Source: Bog-793 sp963803025
GTDB taxonomy: Bacteria; Actinomycetota; Acidimicrobiia; Acidimicrobiales; Bog-793
Length of the DNA: 64,000 nucleotides
Direction of reading: 5' to 3'
NCBI GenBank assembly: GCA_963803025.1
Contig: CAWDKZ010000020.1
Coordinates: 124,001 to 188,000 of the forward strand
The position numbers and the translations under genes are program-made. Below, piece after piece: positions 33,087-41,800 of the stretch. Below the pieces are notes generated by a model, which ran no database searches, was not told where the DNA came from, and worked only from the letters and a program-made list of their open reading frames with translations. The number at the start of each line of letters is the position of its first letter. Within the stretch, counting starts at the first letter, position 1.

Positions 33087-34885
33087 CAGGGCCCCTCCCC
33101 GAGCAGGGCGGCGAGCTCGTCGGGCAGGGCGGCGACGGGCCGTTCGCTCACCTCTGCCGCGCCGTCGGCGAGGCGCACCACCATGTTCACCTTCGCGAAG
33201 TGCTCGGGGTCGGCGAGCGGGAAGTCGTCCCGGGTGTGACCGCCGCGGCTCTCGCGCCGGGCGATCGCCGCAAGCGTCGTCGCGCGCGCGACGGCGAGCA
33301 TCGACTCGAGGTCGAGCGCGAGGTGCCAGGCGGGGTTGAACTGGCGGTGGCCGTCGACCCCGACTCGCCGCGCCCGGCCGTCGAATTCGTCGAGGAGCTC
33401 GAGCGCCCGGGCGAGCTCGGACGCGGTTCGGATGATGCCGACCAGTGACTGCATCGCCTCCTGCAGCTCGTGATGGAGCGTGTAGGGGTTCTCGCCGCCG
33501 TCGTGGTCGAAGCGAGCGAGCGCGTCGGCGGCGCCCGCTTCCACCGCGGCGGGATCCGGGGTCGGAGTGTGCGAAAGCCCCCGGGCGTACTCGACGGCAC
33601 CGATCCCGGCGCGTCGTCCGAACACGAGGAGGTCGGACAGCGAGTTGCCGCCGAGGCGGTTGGCGCCGTGCATGCCGCCGGCGACCTCGCCGGCGGCGAA
33701 CAGGCCCCGAACCGTCGACGCCTGGGTTTCCGGGTCGACCGCCACGCCGCCCATCATGTAGTGGCAGGTCGGACCGATCTCCATCGCCTGGGTCGTGATG
33801 TCGACGTCGGCGAGCTCCTTGAACTGCTTGTACATCGAGGGCAGCCGCCGGCGGATGTACTCGGGCGAGCGGCGCGACGCGATGTCGAGGTACACGCCGC
33901 CGTGGGGCGAGCCGCGGCCGGCCTTCACCTCGGCGTTGATCGCGCGCGCGACCTCGTCCCGCGGCAGCAGCTCGGGCGGCCGCCGGAAGGTCTTGTCGTC
34001 GTACCACTGGTCGGCTTCCTCGATCGTGTCGGCGGTCTCCTTGGCGTAGTACTCGGGGATGTAGGAGAACATGAAACGCTCGCCGTCCCTGTTCTTGAGG
34101 ACGCCCCCGTCGCCGCGCACGCCCTCCGTGACGAGCAGACCGCGGGCCGACGCCGGCCAGATCATCCCGGTCGGGTGGAACTGCACGCATTCCATGTCGA
34201 TGAGGTCCGCCCCCGCCCACAGCGCGAGGGCGTGTCCGTCGCCGGTCGACTCCCAGGAGTTCGAGGTGAACTTCCAGGCCTTGCCGATACCGCCCGTGGC
34301 GAGGATCACCGCCTTCGCGTGGAACACGACGAACTTCCCCGACCCGCGCCACAGCCCGAGCGCCCCGCAGACGGCCCCCGACGGGTCGGCGAGGAGCCGG
34401 AGGATCTTGCACTCCATGAAGACCTCGATGCCGGCGGCGACGGCGCGGTTCTGCAGCGTGCGGAGCATCTCGAGTCCCGTCCGGTCGCCGACGTGGGCGA
34501 GGCGCGCGTAGCGGTGACCCCCGAAGTCGCGTTGCAGGATCCGCCCGTCCGGGGTGCGGTCGAAAAGTGCCCCCCAGTCCTCGAGCTCGAGGACTCGGTC
34601 GGGCGCCTCCTGGGCGTGGAGCTCGGCCATGCGCCAGTTGTTGAGCATCTTGCCGCCGCGCATCGTGTCGCGGAAGTGGACCTTCCAGTTGTCCTCGGGC
34701 CAGACGTTGCCGAGCGCCGCGGCGACCCCGCCTTCGGCCATCACGGTGTGCGCCTTGCCGAGCAGCGACTTGCACACGACGGCGGTCGTGGCGCCGAGCG
34801 CCGCCGCTTCGATGGCGGCGCGCAGACCGGCGCCACCGGCGCCGATCACGAGCACGTCGACGGAGTGGGACTCGTGCCCGGCCAT
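33086..34885 (-). CDS. sdhA: Succinate dehydrogenase flavoprotein subunit
   Basis: A 599-residue FAD subunit that oxidises succinate to fumarate. VLVIGAGGAGLRAAIEAAALG is the FAD dinucleotide site; KAHTVMAEGGVAAAL contains the His that carries covalent FAD; FHPTGMIWPASARGLLVTEG and GGVYLDIASR are substrate-site segments with catalytic Arg/His; GANRLGGNSLSDLLVFG closes the FAD site. It is coupled to sdhC by one shared base at the start and to sdhB at the stop. Order sdhC-sdhA-sdhB matches the actinobacterial Sdh1 type. Confidence 0.96.
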   Translation of the reverse strand: MAGHESHSVDVLVIGAGGAGLRAAIEAAALGATTAVVCKSLLGKAHTVMAEGGVAAALGNVWPEDNWKVHFRDTMRGGKMLNNWRMAELHAQEAPDRVLELEDWGALFDRTPDGRILQRDFGGHRYARLAHVGDRTGLEMLRTLQNRAVAAGIEVFMECKILRLLADPSGAVCGALGLWRGSGKFVVFHAKAVILATGGIGKAWKFTSNSWESTGDGHALALWAGADLIDMECVQFHPTGMIWPASARGLLVTEGVRGDGGVLKNRDGERFMFSYIPEYYAKETADTIEEADQWYDDKTFRRPPELLPRDEVARAINAEVKAGRGSPHGGVYLDIASRRSPEYIRRRLPSMYKQFKELADVDITTQAMEIGPTCHYMMGGVAVDPETQASTVRGLFAAGEVAGGMHGANRLGGNSLSDLLVFGRRAGIGAVEYARGLSHTPTPDPAAVEAGAADALARFDHDGGENPYTLHHELQEAMQSLVGIIRTASELARALELLDEFDGRARRVGVDGHRQFNPAWHLALDLESMLAVARATTLAAIARRESRGGHTRDDFPLADPEHFAKVNMVVRLADGAAEVSERPVAALPDELAALLGEGP

Positions 34886-35742
34886 CAGATGATCCTCGGG
34901 TCATGGATCGTGCCGCTCGCGACGAGCCAGATGTAGAGGTCGGTGAACGCGATCCAGAACAGCGACAGCCACGCGAACAACTGGTGGTGCGGGTTCAGCC
35001 GCCCGGACACGTTCGTCCAGAACCAGCGACGGACCGGCGCCCGCGACAGCGCCCGCAGGTTGCCGCCGCACAGGTGGCGACAGGCGTGGCATCCGAGCGT
35101 GTAGGCCCAGATGAGCACGGCGTTCAGCGTGATGACGAGGGTTCCGACGGCGACCCCGACACCGTCGGAGAAGCGGAACGCGGTGATCGCGTCCCAGGTG
35201 AGGATCGCGGCGAAGGCGAAGGCGACGTAGAAGAAATAGCGGTGGAGGTTCTGGAGCACGAGCGGGAAGCGCGTCTCGCCCGTGTAGCGCTCCCGTCGGC
35301 CGCCTCGTCGCGTCGAGCCGGCGTCGGCGACGCCGCAGGCGGGAGGCGAGAGCCAGAACGAGCGGTAGTAGGCCTTACGGTAGTAGTAGCAGGTGAGCCG
35401 GAAACCGAGGGGGAAGACGAGGATGAGCAGGGCGGGGGAGACCTCCCACCAGGATCCCGTGATCGGTCCCCAGACGTAGCCGTGGCAGTTGTGGGTGAGG
35501 CAGGGCGAGTAGAAGGGCGACAGGTAGTCACGCCCGACGCCGCCGGCGTAGTAGTTGCCGTTGCGGAAGGCCGCCCAGGTCGAGTAGGCGACGAACGCGA
35601 GCAGTCCGAGCGCCGTCGCCGCCGGCTGCAGCCGCCAGCGGTCCCGTCGCAGCACGACCGAGCGCGGGGGGCCCGCCCGCACGCCGCCGATCCGCACGGG
35701 GATCGGTTGCGGCGCTCGCTTCGTCTCCTCGACGACGGTCAC
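34885..35742 (-). CDS. sdhC: Succinate dehydrogenase cytochrome b/anchor subunit
   Basis: A 285-residue membrane anchor of the single-polypeptide kind found in mycobacterial Sdh1. Five hydrophobic segments are visible, with candidate haem or quinone ligands in VLQNLHRYFFYVAF, YTLGCHACRHLCGGNL and NPHHQLFAWLSLFW. An extracytoplasmic loop contains SPCLTHNCHGYVWGP with two Cys. I choose the GTG at 35742 because GAGGAG lies four bases upstream; a start 14 codons earlier is possible. It heads the sdhC-sdhA-sdhB-SCP2-ABM run and is divergent from a whiB gene. Confidence 0.88.
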   Translation of the reverse strand: MTVVEETKRAPQPIPVRIGGVRAGPPRSVVLRRDRWRLQPAATALGLLAFVAYSTWAAFRNGNYYAGGVGRDYLSPFYSPCLTHNCHGYVWGPITGSWWEVSPALLILVFPLGFRLTCYYYRKAYYRSFWLSPPACGVADAGSTRRGGRRERYTGETRFPLVLQNLHRYFFYVAFAFAAILTWDAITAFRFSDGVGVAVGTLVITLNAVLIWAYTLGCHACRHLCGGNLRALSRAPVRRWFWTNVSGRLNPHHQLFAWLSLFWIAFTDLYIWLVASGTIHDPRII

Positions 35743-35997
35743 TTCGCTCCTCGGATCTCGACGTGCGGTCGGCCGCCGGCGCAAGCCTTCCGCGGACCGC
35801 GGTTCTCACCCGGTTCGACGACCGCGGCGGCGACCCGCTCATCCTTGCACTCCCGCTGTCGGCGGGCGAGGGCGAAGGACCCCTCCCGGGTCGCGAAATC
35901 CCGGTCGCGCCGAACGACAGATTCCCCCTTGCATCCCGCTGAGCTGGGCGTCATCATAATACGAACCGTGTAATTTCACGGCTGCGACTCGCACTGA
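35743..35997. promoter_or_regulatory. Divergent sdhC/whiB promoter region
   Basis: A 255-base gap with an AT-rich patch unusual for the window. CATAAT at 35955-35960 and TGTAAT at 35969-35974 are candidate -10 elements toward whiB; TTGCAT at 35929-35934 is a weak -35 candidate with non-ideal spacing. No clear promoter toward sdhC was found by eye. Confidence 0.35.
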
Positions 35998-36297
35998 GTG
36001 GCGAACGCTAAGGGGGTGTCGGTGGACATCCAGACGCTCACAAGTCAAGGTCCACGGGCGTGGCAGGCACGGGCGAACTGCATGGGGGTAGACCCGGAGC
36101 TCTTCTTTCCCGAGCGGGGCTCGTCGACCCGGGAGGCGAAAGAGGTCTGTCGCGGTTGCGTCGTGCGTGTCGAATGCCTCGAGTTCGCGATCGCGAACAG
36201 CGAGAAGTTCGGCATCTGGGGCGGGATGAGCGAACGCGAACGGCGTCGCGTGCGTCGGGCGCGCCTGTTGCAACAACGCGAGGTTGCCGCCTCCTAG
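35998..36297 (+). CDS. WhiB-family iron-sulfur transcription regulator
   Basis: A 99-residue WhiB protein. The four cluster cysteines are in ARANCMGVDPELFFPE (Cys28) and VCRGCVVRVECLEFAI (Cys51, Cys54, Cys60), binding a [4Fe-4S] cluster. GIWGGMSERERRRVRRARL is the glycine turn and basic tail that contact SigA and DNA. A TAAGGGGG six bases before a second in-frame GTG at 36022 suggests translation may begin there, giving 91 residues. The stop TAG shares the palindrome CTAG with the stop of the converging formimidoyltransferase gene. Which WhiB subgroup it belongs to is not certain. Confidence 0.92.
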   Translation: MANAKGVSVDIQTLTSQGPRAWQARANCMGVDPELFFPERGSSTREAKEVCRGCVVRVECLEFAIANSEKFGIWGGMSERERRRVRRARLLQQREVAAS

Positions 36298-37121
36298 CTC
36301 GGAGCCGCAACGCCGCGCTCGGCGAGCCTCGCCTCGATCGTCGAGGCCTCGCCGAGATCGAGCGACCCCCAACGGCGCGCCGGGATGGCACGCAGGACCC
36401 GTTCGGGGATGAGCCCGACGAGTTCCGCCCGCTCGACAGGTGCGCTCTCGGCGACCCGGTCGTAGACGTCGGCTGGCCCGACGTTCCAGGGCGCGAGGAG
36501 GTTGCAGGACACCTGGACCCCCGAGCCGACGGCGAAGCCGACGGCGCGCACCTCGTCGCTGCGCAGCGCCGCGGCGATGCGGCGCGCGAGGGCGAGGTCG
36601 GCCTCGGCGAGCCAGAGGTTGTACGCGACGAGCGCCGGACGCGCCCCGACGCAGCACGCCCCGGCCGACGGGTGCGGCTCGCCCGGTCCGAACGCCGGCG
36701 GTAGCTCGCGGAACGCCGCCCGGCGGATCTCCGGCAGGGAACGCTCCGGCCCGTAGAGGAAGCACGGTAGCTCGAGCTCCCGGGCTGCCCAGGGGGCGAA
36801 CCGGTCGCGTGCCGCGATCGCCTCGCTGAGGTCACCGCCGGGTCGCATGCCCTCGTCGCCGAGCGGGACGAACGGCACGACATCGACGACGCCGAGACGG
36901 GGATGCACGCCCTCGTGGCGGGTGATGTCGAGCCGGGTGACAGCCGCGCGCGCGAGGTTCTGCGTGGCCTCGAAGACGCCGGGGCCCGCGAGCGTGAAGA
37001 CCGACCGGTTGTGGCACCCGTCGGCGTGCAGGTCGATGAGGACGGAGCCGGTGTGGTGGGCGAGGTCGTCGAGTCGCTCGGTGTCGCGGCCCTCGCTGAG
37101 ATTGACGACGCACTCGAGCAT
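36294..37121 (-). CDS. Glutamate formimidoyltransferase
   Basis: A 275-residue protein matching the formiminotransferase half of FTCD. It starts LECVVNLSEGRD, the family N-terminus, then DLHADGCHNRSVFTLAG, HEGVHPRLGVVDVVPFVPLG with the active-site His cluster, and PSAGACCVGARPALVAYNLWLAEADLALARRIA. It moves the formimino group of formiminoglutamate (from histidine breakdown) to tetrahydrofolate. No cyclodeaminase domain or other hut genes are adjacent, so it feeds the folate pool on its own. The start is the ATG at 37121; the stop overlaps the whiB stop by three bases. Confidence 0.88.
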   Translation of the reverse strand: MLECVVNLSEGRDTERLDDLAHHTGSVLIDLHADGCHNRSVFTLAGPGVFEATQNLARAAVTRLDITRHEGVHPRLGVVDVVPFVPLGDEGMRPGGDLSEAIAARDRFAPWAARELELPCFLYGPERSLPEIRRAAFRELPPAFGPGEPHPSAGACCVGARPALVAYNLWLAEADLALARRIAAALRSDEVRAVGFAVGSGVQVSCNLLAPWNVGPADVYDRVAESAPVERAELVGLIPERVLRAIPARRWGSLDLGEASTIEARLAERGVAAPS

Positions 37122-37158
37122 CGCCGTGCAGCTGGCGTTTTCCCGGCCGGTGCGCCGG

Positions 37159-37455
37159 CTAGTGCGACTGGTAGACGGTGAGCTGGCGCCGGCCGCGGGC
37201 GAGACGACGCCGTTCACGTTCAGAGGTGCCGCCCCAGACGCCGTGGTCGATGTGGTTCGCCAGCGCGTACTCGAGACAAGGCGACTTCACGGGACAGTCC
37301 CGGCAGATCCGTCGGGCGATGTCGACTCCGACGCCGTCGCTCGGGAAGAACGTCTCGGGCGGAAGCATCCGGCACTTGCCCCTTGCCATCCACTCGAGTT
37401 CCATGACGCCAACCACCTCGTCGCCCGCTCGGGCGGCCCCCGGGGACATCGCCAT
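37159..37455 (-). CDS. WhiB-family iron-sulfur transcription regulator
   Basis: A 98-residue WhiB protein with Cys in MARGKCRMLPPETFFP and ICRDCPVKSPCLEYAL (the C-x2-C-x5-C set), and GVWGGTSERERRRLARGRR as the turn and basic DNA-binding tail. The GVWGGTSERERR form is shared with WhiB1/WhiB2-type proteins that control division and development. The N-terminus is uncertain: the ATG at 37455 and an internal ATG at 37404 (MELEWMARGKC) are both possible; the second has GAGGTGG upstream. A perfect hairpin lies directly before the first start. It is upstream of the formimidoyltransferase on the same strand, 37 bases apart. Confidence 0.9.
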   Translation of the reverse strand: MAMSPGAARAGDEVVGVMELEWMARGKCRMLPPETFFPSDGVGVDIARRICRDCPVKSPCLEYALANHIDHGVWGGTSERERRRLARGRRQLTVYQSH

Positions 37456-37460
37456 ATCCC

Positions 37461-37477
37461 CTCGCGTTAAGCGCGAG
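37461..37477. promoter_or_regulatory. Palindrome before whiB
   Basis: CTCGCG (37461-37466) and CGCGAG (37472-37477) form a perfect inverted repeat around TTAAG, ending six bases before the whiB ATG. It could be an operator or a translation-blocking hairpin. Short GC palindromes are common here, so significance is modest. Confidence 0.3.
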
Positions 37478-37612
37478 CCCTCTTTCGACCCTACACCCGG
37501 CCTCGTCGAGTTCAGACGCGCAATGGTGAATTCTCCGTGTCTTCACAGAATCGGGCGGTTCGCGCGAACACGGTCCGGAATCGGCCGTCAGGGCCAAAGA
37601 CCAGGTCGTCGA

Positions 37613-37618
37613 TAGACT
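37613..37618 (+). promoter_or_regulatory. -10 element of the 97-residue unknown gene
   Basis: TAGACT lies 38 bases before the ATG at 37657. A transcript from about 37625 would have a leader of about 32 bases containing AGAGGAG as ribosome-binding site. Confidence 0.45.
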
Positions 37619-37656
37619 CTCCTCCGATCGAGAGAGAAGGGCCCAGAGGAGCGCCG

Positions 37657-37950
37657 ATGACCACGCCGCTGAGCGGGCAGATCGAGACGCCGGAGCCGCC
37701 TCGCGGCCATGTCCGGATCGTCTACCTGGGTCCCGTGGCGCCCCACTGGGAGATCGAGTCGGAGTTCGGTGAGCGCGCGGTGATCGAGGCCTTCCGCGAA
37801 CGCGCGCTCGCCCGTCTCGTGCTGCTTCCGCCGCACGACCCGCAGTTCCGGCGCAACCGCGAGCGCGTCGTGCGTGACGCGGAGCGCGAGAACCTGCTCC
37901 TCGAGTGGGATCTCGGCATCCCGGAGGAGCCGCCGCCGACCGCGCTCTGA
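37657..37950 (+). CDS. Conserved-looking 97-residue protein, unknown
   Basis: A small soluble protein. After a short polar N-terminus it reads GHVRIVYLGPVAPHWEIESEFGERAVIEAFRERALARLVLLPPHDPQFRRNRERVVRDAERENLL as a likely strand-helix-strand-helix unit. The promoter, the AGAGGAG ribosome-binding site and biased codon use support a real gene. I do not recognise the family. It lies between a whiB gene and the zincin-like gene and converges on the latter. Confidence 0.65.
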   Translation: MTTPLSGQIETPEPPRGHVRIVYLGPVAPHWEIESEFGERAVIEAFRERALARLVLLPPHDPQFRRNRERVVRDAERENLLLEWDLGIPEEPPPTAL

Positions 37951-37974
37951 CCGGTGCGGTCCCGGGTCGACGGC

Positions 37975-39174
37975 TCAGGCGGTTTCCGGCAGGTTGACCC
38001 GCGCGATCCAAAGGCCAGGGGCGTCGACCTCCGCCGGCGTCGGGAGGTTCTCCCCGGCGGTCCAGAGTTTCCCGAGTTCGGCATCGCCCCCCCGTTCGAC
38101 GACCCCCCGGACGAACGCCTCGCCGCGGTCGAGCGCGTCCTGGTCGAGACGGAGCCCGAACAGTGCCTCGGCCGCTCGCTCGTCGCTCGAGCGTTCGACC
38201 CGGCGGCGACGGAGCGCCTCGCGGACCGGACGCCGGGCCCCGATCGCCCGCAGGGCGACCGAATCGGTCACCCATTCGACGTAACCCGCGAAAGCCGACG
38301 TCAGCGCGGCGAGCTCCGCCCGGATCCGACGCAGCTCGGGGGTGTCCGGTGGTTCGGCGAGGGCCGCGGGATCGCCGAGGAGGCGACCGAGGTCACCGAG
38401 GTCCCCGGGCTCGCCGAGTGACGCGTCGCCGAAGCGCTCTTCGAGCGCGGTGAAGTCGAGTCGGAAGCTCGTTGCATGCGCGACGAGCAGCGCCTGCAAC
38501 CGGGCGCGCACGTGGGGTCGGGAGAGGACGGCGTGCGCGGCGAGGTCGCGCGTCGCCAGCCACATCGTGACGTCGTCGAGGTCGAGGCTCCAGTCCGAGG
38601 CGAACCCGGCGAGATTGGCCGGGACGACGACGATCTCGTCGCTCGGCACGCGCGGCAAGGGAAGCTCGTACTGCCCGAGCGTGCGACGGGCGAGGTGGCC
38701 GATCAGGGAGCCGACCTGGAGCGCGATCATCGCCGGGGCCATCGCCGCAGCCCATTTCTCCAGGAGCGCGGCGAGTCCCAGCTCGGCGTCGGGCTCGGCC
38801 GGCGTCGGCTCGGCGGCGGCGGGGGGACGGATCGCCGCGGCGAACTCCTCGATGAGCGGCCGCCAGGAGTCGAGGCTGCGCCGCGCCCATTCGGCGGGAC
38901 CAGCCGTGACAACGGTGACGGGACGGCCGCTCGGCGTCGTCGGCATGCCCGTGACGTCGGCGACCTGGAGCTCGGCGACACGCGTCAGCTCCTCGATCCT
39001 CATCCGCCGGATGGGTTCGACGTTCGGCTCCGGCTGTCCGTTCGAGGCGACTGTCAGCGCGAGCTGGACCGCGAGGTCCCACTGGAGCGGGGCGTCGGTC
39101 CGCATGAGGCGGAGAAGATCACCGAGCAGCCCGGGCAGGAAGCCCCCCATGTCCGACGAGGATCCTGACTCCAC
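37975..39174 (-). CDS. Zincin_2-like (DUF2342) protein lacking HExxH
   Basis: A 399-residue protein that fits the actinobacterial family annotated as zinc-dependent metalloprotease or F420-biosynthesis-associated (Zincin_2). Supporting segments are QWDLAVQLALTVASNGQPEPNVEP, LIGHLARRTLGQYELPLPR, EIVVVPANLAGFASDWSLDLDDVTMWLATRD and SAFAGYVEWVTD. The family zinc site is HExxH, but no HExxH occurs anywhere; the expected place (about residues 206-215) reads LATRDLAAHA. The protein is therefore probably not an active metalloprotease. In Mycobacterium tuberculosis the equivalent gene (Rv3195) is next to YlbL- and UPF0182-type genes, as here. It lies downstream of the HtrA-like gene on the same strand. 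Confidence 0.75.
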   Translation of the reverse strand: MESGSSSDMGGFLPGLLGDLLRLMRTDAPLQWDLAVQLALTVASNGQPEPNVEPIRRMRIEELTRVAELQVADVTGMPTTPSGRPVTVVTAGPAEWARRSLDSWRPLIEEFAAAIRPPAAAEPTPAEPDAELGLAALLEKWAAAMAPAMIALQVGSLIGHLARRTLGQYELPLPRVPSDEIVVVPANLAGFASDWSLDLDDVTMWLATRDLAAHAVLSRPHVRARLQALLVAHATSFRLDFTALEERFGDASLGEPGDLGDLGRLLGDPAALAEPPDTPELRRIRAELAALTSAFAGYVEWVTDSVALRAIGARRPVREALRRRRVERSSDERAAEALFGLRLDQDALDRGEAFVRGVVERGGDAELGKLWTAGENLPTPAEVDAPGLWIARVNLPETA

Positions 39175-39403
39175 GCGATGAATCTAGGCCCCGGGCGGAT
39201 CCCGTCGTTCGGCGGATCGCGGGTTCGCTTGGCTGCGCCACCGGTCGCGACCGACCAGGGCGCGGGCGGAGTGAGCATCTGCTCGTTCTCGCGGCGCGGC
39301 TCGCTCGCGGCGTGATCCGCAATCGACCAGCGAGCACGTCGGCGGGCGCCGGCCGCGCGGCTCCGCCGTTGGGCGCGGTTCCCGGTTGTCGGCGAAGAGC
39401 GGG

Positions 39404-40600
39404 CTACGAGTTCGGCGTCGCACCGAGGACGACGGAGTGCACGGACCGGACGGCGCCGTGGACGACGCCGATGCTGACACGGATCCCGGCCTGCAGCACG
39501 TAGAGGCGGGCCTGCAGCTCGGTGAGCGAGGTCACCGACGTGCGGTCGAGCGAGACGATGACGTCTCCCGGCTCGACGCCGGCCCTCGCGACGGCGCTCC
39601 CGGTCGCGACGGACGTGACGCGCACGCCGGCCGGGTTGCCCCGGGCGGTCACGCCCTCGAGCCCGAGCCAGCCGTGGGTGACCCTTCCCGCCGTCATGAG
39701 CTCGGCGGCGACCGGAGCGGCGAGCCACGAAGGGGCGACGACCGCACCCGCCGCGGTCGAAGCGGTGACGATGCCTTCGACGAGCCCGGTCGACCCGAGG
39801 AGCGGACTCCCCGGGGGCCCCGCGGTCGCCGAGAGGTCGGTCGTGATCTCGCCGAGGAGCCTGTGCCCGCCAATCCGGGGCGAGGACGTGAGGTCACGCA
39901 CCGTGCCGAGCGAGAACGCGGTGCCGCCCGGCGTCGTCACGGCGAGGGCGAAGGATCCCTGCGACATCGGATCGGCGGAGAGCGTCACGGTGGCCAGACC
40001 CGCCGCCCCGTTGATGTGCACGATCGCCAGGTCGCTGGGCGCGTCGGCTCCGACGAGGTTTCCCACGTAGACGTCGCCGTTCGCGAGGGTGACGAGCAAC
40101 GTCGCGGCGCCCGTCACGCGGCTCGCGGGAACGAGGATCATCCCGTCCGAGCGCACGACGAGGCCGAGGACGCGGGTACGGGTCGCGCCGGAGGAGGCGT
40201 CGACAAAGGCCATCGCGTCGCTGACCCGGGTGATGTTCGACACGAGCGCGGGGCTCAGCTCGCGGCTGGCCGAAGTCGTGATGGCGGTCGTCGCGCGGAT
40301 CTCCGCGGCACCCTTCAGCTGGGCAAGACCGGTGCCCTCCATCGAGTCCGCGAGGTGCGTGCCGAGGGCGACGACGCCGGTCGCCAGCAGCGCGCCGACC
40401 ACCCCGGCGGTGAGGGCACTCCGACGGGACGGATGGCTGAGCAGCCAGCGCCTCCGCACGGCGACGGGGTCGAGCGGCACCGCGGTGTGCGAGGCGCCCA
40501 CCTCGGACGGGTGGCGCCACAGGCGGTCGTCGGGCGGTAGGAGCGGGGGGTGGGGGTCCTCGTCGAAGTGCTCGCCGAAATCGCCGGGCGTGACCGTCAC
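39404..40600 (-). CDS. HtrA-like membrane-anchored PDZ protein, catalytically dead
   Basis: A 398-residue protein: cytoplasmic N-terminus (1-60), one membrane segment (about 62-80), an S1C trypsin-like domain (about 120-300) and a PDZ domain (about 305-395, GWLGLEGVTARG to ARAGVEPGDVIVSLD). Of the HtrA triad only Asp190 (SDLAIVHI) is kept. The His position reads VPASRV (Ser160) instead of the usual NAHVV, and GNSGGPL has become GPPGSPL (Pro263 for the nucleophile). It should bind peptides or partners rather than cleave. A TAGCCT hexamer lies 8 bases before the GTG start. It is divergent from the MreB-like gene. Confidence 0.85.
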   Translation of the reverse strand: MTVTPGDFGEHFDEDPHPPLLPPDDRLWRHPSEVGASHTAVPLDPVAVRRRWLLSHPSRRSALTAGVVGALLATGVVALGTHLADSMEGTGLAQLKGAAEIRATTAITTSASRELSPALVSNITRVSDAMAFVDASSGATRTRVLGLVVRSDGMILVPASRVTGAATLLVTLANGDVYVGNLVGADAPSDLAIVHINGAAGLATVTLSADPMSQGSFALAVTTPGGTAFSLGTVRDLTSSPRIGGHRLLGEITTDLSATAGPPGSPLLGSTGLVEGIVTASTAAGAVVAPSWLAAPVAAELMTAGRVTHGWLGLEGVTARGNPAGVRVTSVATGSAVARAGVEPGDVIVSLDRTSVTSLTELQARLYVLQAGIRVSIGVVHGAVRSVHSVVLGATPNS

Positions 40601-40608
40601 GCCTGCGC

Positions 40609-40614
40609 AGGCTA
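40609..40614 (-). promoter_or_regulatory. -10 element of the HtrA-like gene
   Basis: On the minus strand TAGCCT ends 8 bases before the GTG at 40600, giving a leaderless or nearly leaderless transcript. The divergent MreB-like gene has a TACGAT at 40691-40696. Confidence 0.45.
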
Positions 40615-40724
40615 ATTGTCCGTGGATCGAAAGGGACGTCAGCGGCCCGCGTGCGCGTGCCGGCCGGCGCTCGGGCGTCTCCACCCCTCCTACGATGTCG
40701 CGCTGTGCAGATCGGTTCACGACG

Positions 40725-41732
40725 GTGAGCGCGGAGTTCGCGCTCGACTTCGGCACAGGCTCGACACGGATCGCCGACGCGAGCGGGGCGCTGCTCGTCG
40801 ACGAACCGACGGTCGCGGCCGTGGACAAGGACACCGGTCGTGTCGTCGCCTTCGGTTCCGAGGTGCTCGGTCTTGGCGCGCGGGCGGCCGGCAGGGTCGC
40901 GGTGCGGTTTCCGGTGCGCAATGGCCAGCTCGTCGATCTCGAACTCGTCGAGGAAGTGCTCGCCGAGGCCTTGCGGCGAGCCGGAGCGTCGCGGCTGTCG
41001 CACCCCCGCGTGCTCGTGTGCACCCACGTCGGCGCCACCCGCGTGCAGAACCGGGCGCTCGACCGTGCCGTGCGCAAAGCCGGAGCGAAGGACGTGTTGT
41101 TCATCGCGCATCCGACCGCTTGCGCGATCGGCGCGGGGATCGCGATCGACGAACCGACGGGGTCGATGGTCGTCGACGTCGGCGCAGGGACCACGGACGT
41201 CGCGGTGTTCGCTCTCGGGGGAATCGTCGTCTCCTCGTCGTGCGCGCTCGGCGGCGACGACCTCGACGAGGCGGTGCGGGTCTACCTCGTGCGCCAACGC
41301 GACATCCTCGTCGACCGAGAGGCGGTTGAGGCCGCCCGCCTCGCACTCGCGACGGTCGCGCCGCGCCCCCGAAAAGCCGAGTTCGAGGTCGTCGGTCGCG
41401 ACGCGCGTTCCGGCCGACCGACGAGCGCCGTGCTCACGAGTGTCGAGCTGAGGCCGATACTCGAGCCGCTCGTCGCACCGATGTTCGACGCCGCGGTGCG
41501 CGGGATCACCGAGGCGCCGCCCGAGCTCGTCAACGACCTCATCGGATCCGGACTGCTGCTCGCCGGCGGTCTCGGGCAGCTCGACGGGTTCGACAGGCGC
41601 CTCGCCAGGCTGACGGGCGTGCCGGTCCGCGTCGCCGCCGACGCGGGGCGATGCGCGGTGCTCGGCGCGGCACGGTGCCTCGAGCTGCCCGACGGGCTGT
41701 CCTACGCGGTCAGCGTGTCTCGGATCCGCTGA
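40725..41732 (+). CDS. MreB-like actin-family ATPase
   Basis: A 335-residue protein of the MreB/Hsp70 actin superfamily. EFALDFGTGSTRIA is phosphate loop 1, MVVDVGAGTTDVAVFALG is phosphate loop 2, and GSGLLLAGGLGQLDGFDRRLA is the adenosine motif. The middle (ARAAGRVAVRFPVRNGQLVDLELVEEVLAEALRRAG, then HPTACAIGAGI) follows MreB closely, so it may form membrane-associated filaments guiding wall synthesis; no mreC/mreD is in the window. The start is uncertain: GTG at 40725 puts the nucleotide motif at the usual distance, while an ATG at 40695 would add ten residues. An IS30 element begins four bases after the stop. Confidence 0.82.
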   Translation: MSAEFALDFGTGSTRIADASGALLVDEPTVAAVDKDTGRVVAFGSEVLGLGARAAGRVAVRFPVRNGQLVDLELVEEVLAEALRRAGASRLSHPRVLVCTHVGATRVQNRALDRAVRKAGAKDVLFIAHPTACAIGAGIAIDEPTGSMVVDVGAGTTDVAVFALGGIVVSSSCALGGDDLDEAVRVYLVRQRDILVDREAVEAARLALATVAPRPRKAEFEVVGRDARSGRPTSAVLTSVELRPILEPLVAPMFDAAVRGITEAPPELVNDLIGSGLLLAGGLGQLDGFDRRLARLTGVPVRVAADAGRCAVLGAARCLELPDGLSYAVSVSRIR

Positions 41733-41735
41733 GTC

Positions 41736-41755
41736 CTCAACTGGTCATCGCAACA
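41736..41755. repeat. IS30 inverted repeat, left
   Basis: CTCAACTGGTCATCGCAACA matches the reverse complement of 42934-42953 at 17 of 20 positions. Confidence 0.7.
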
Positions 41756-41800
41756 CCTCTCTGATCGGCGAACACTGGTGTCGTCGATGGGGAGGATACG

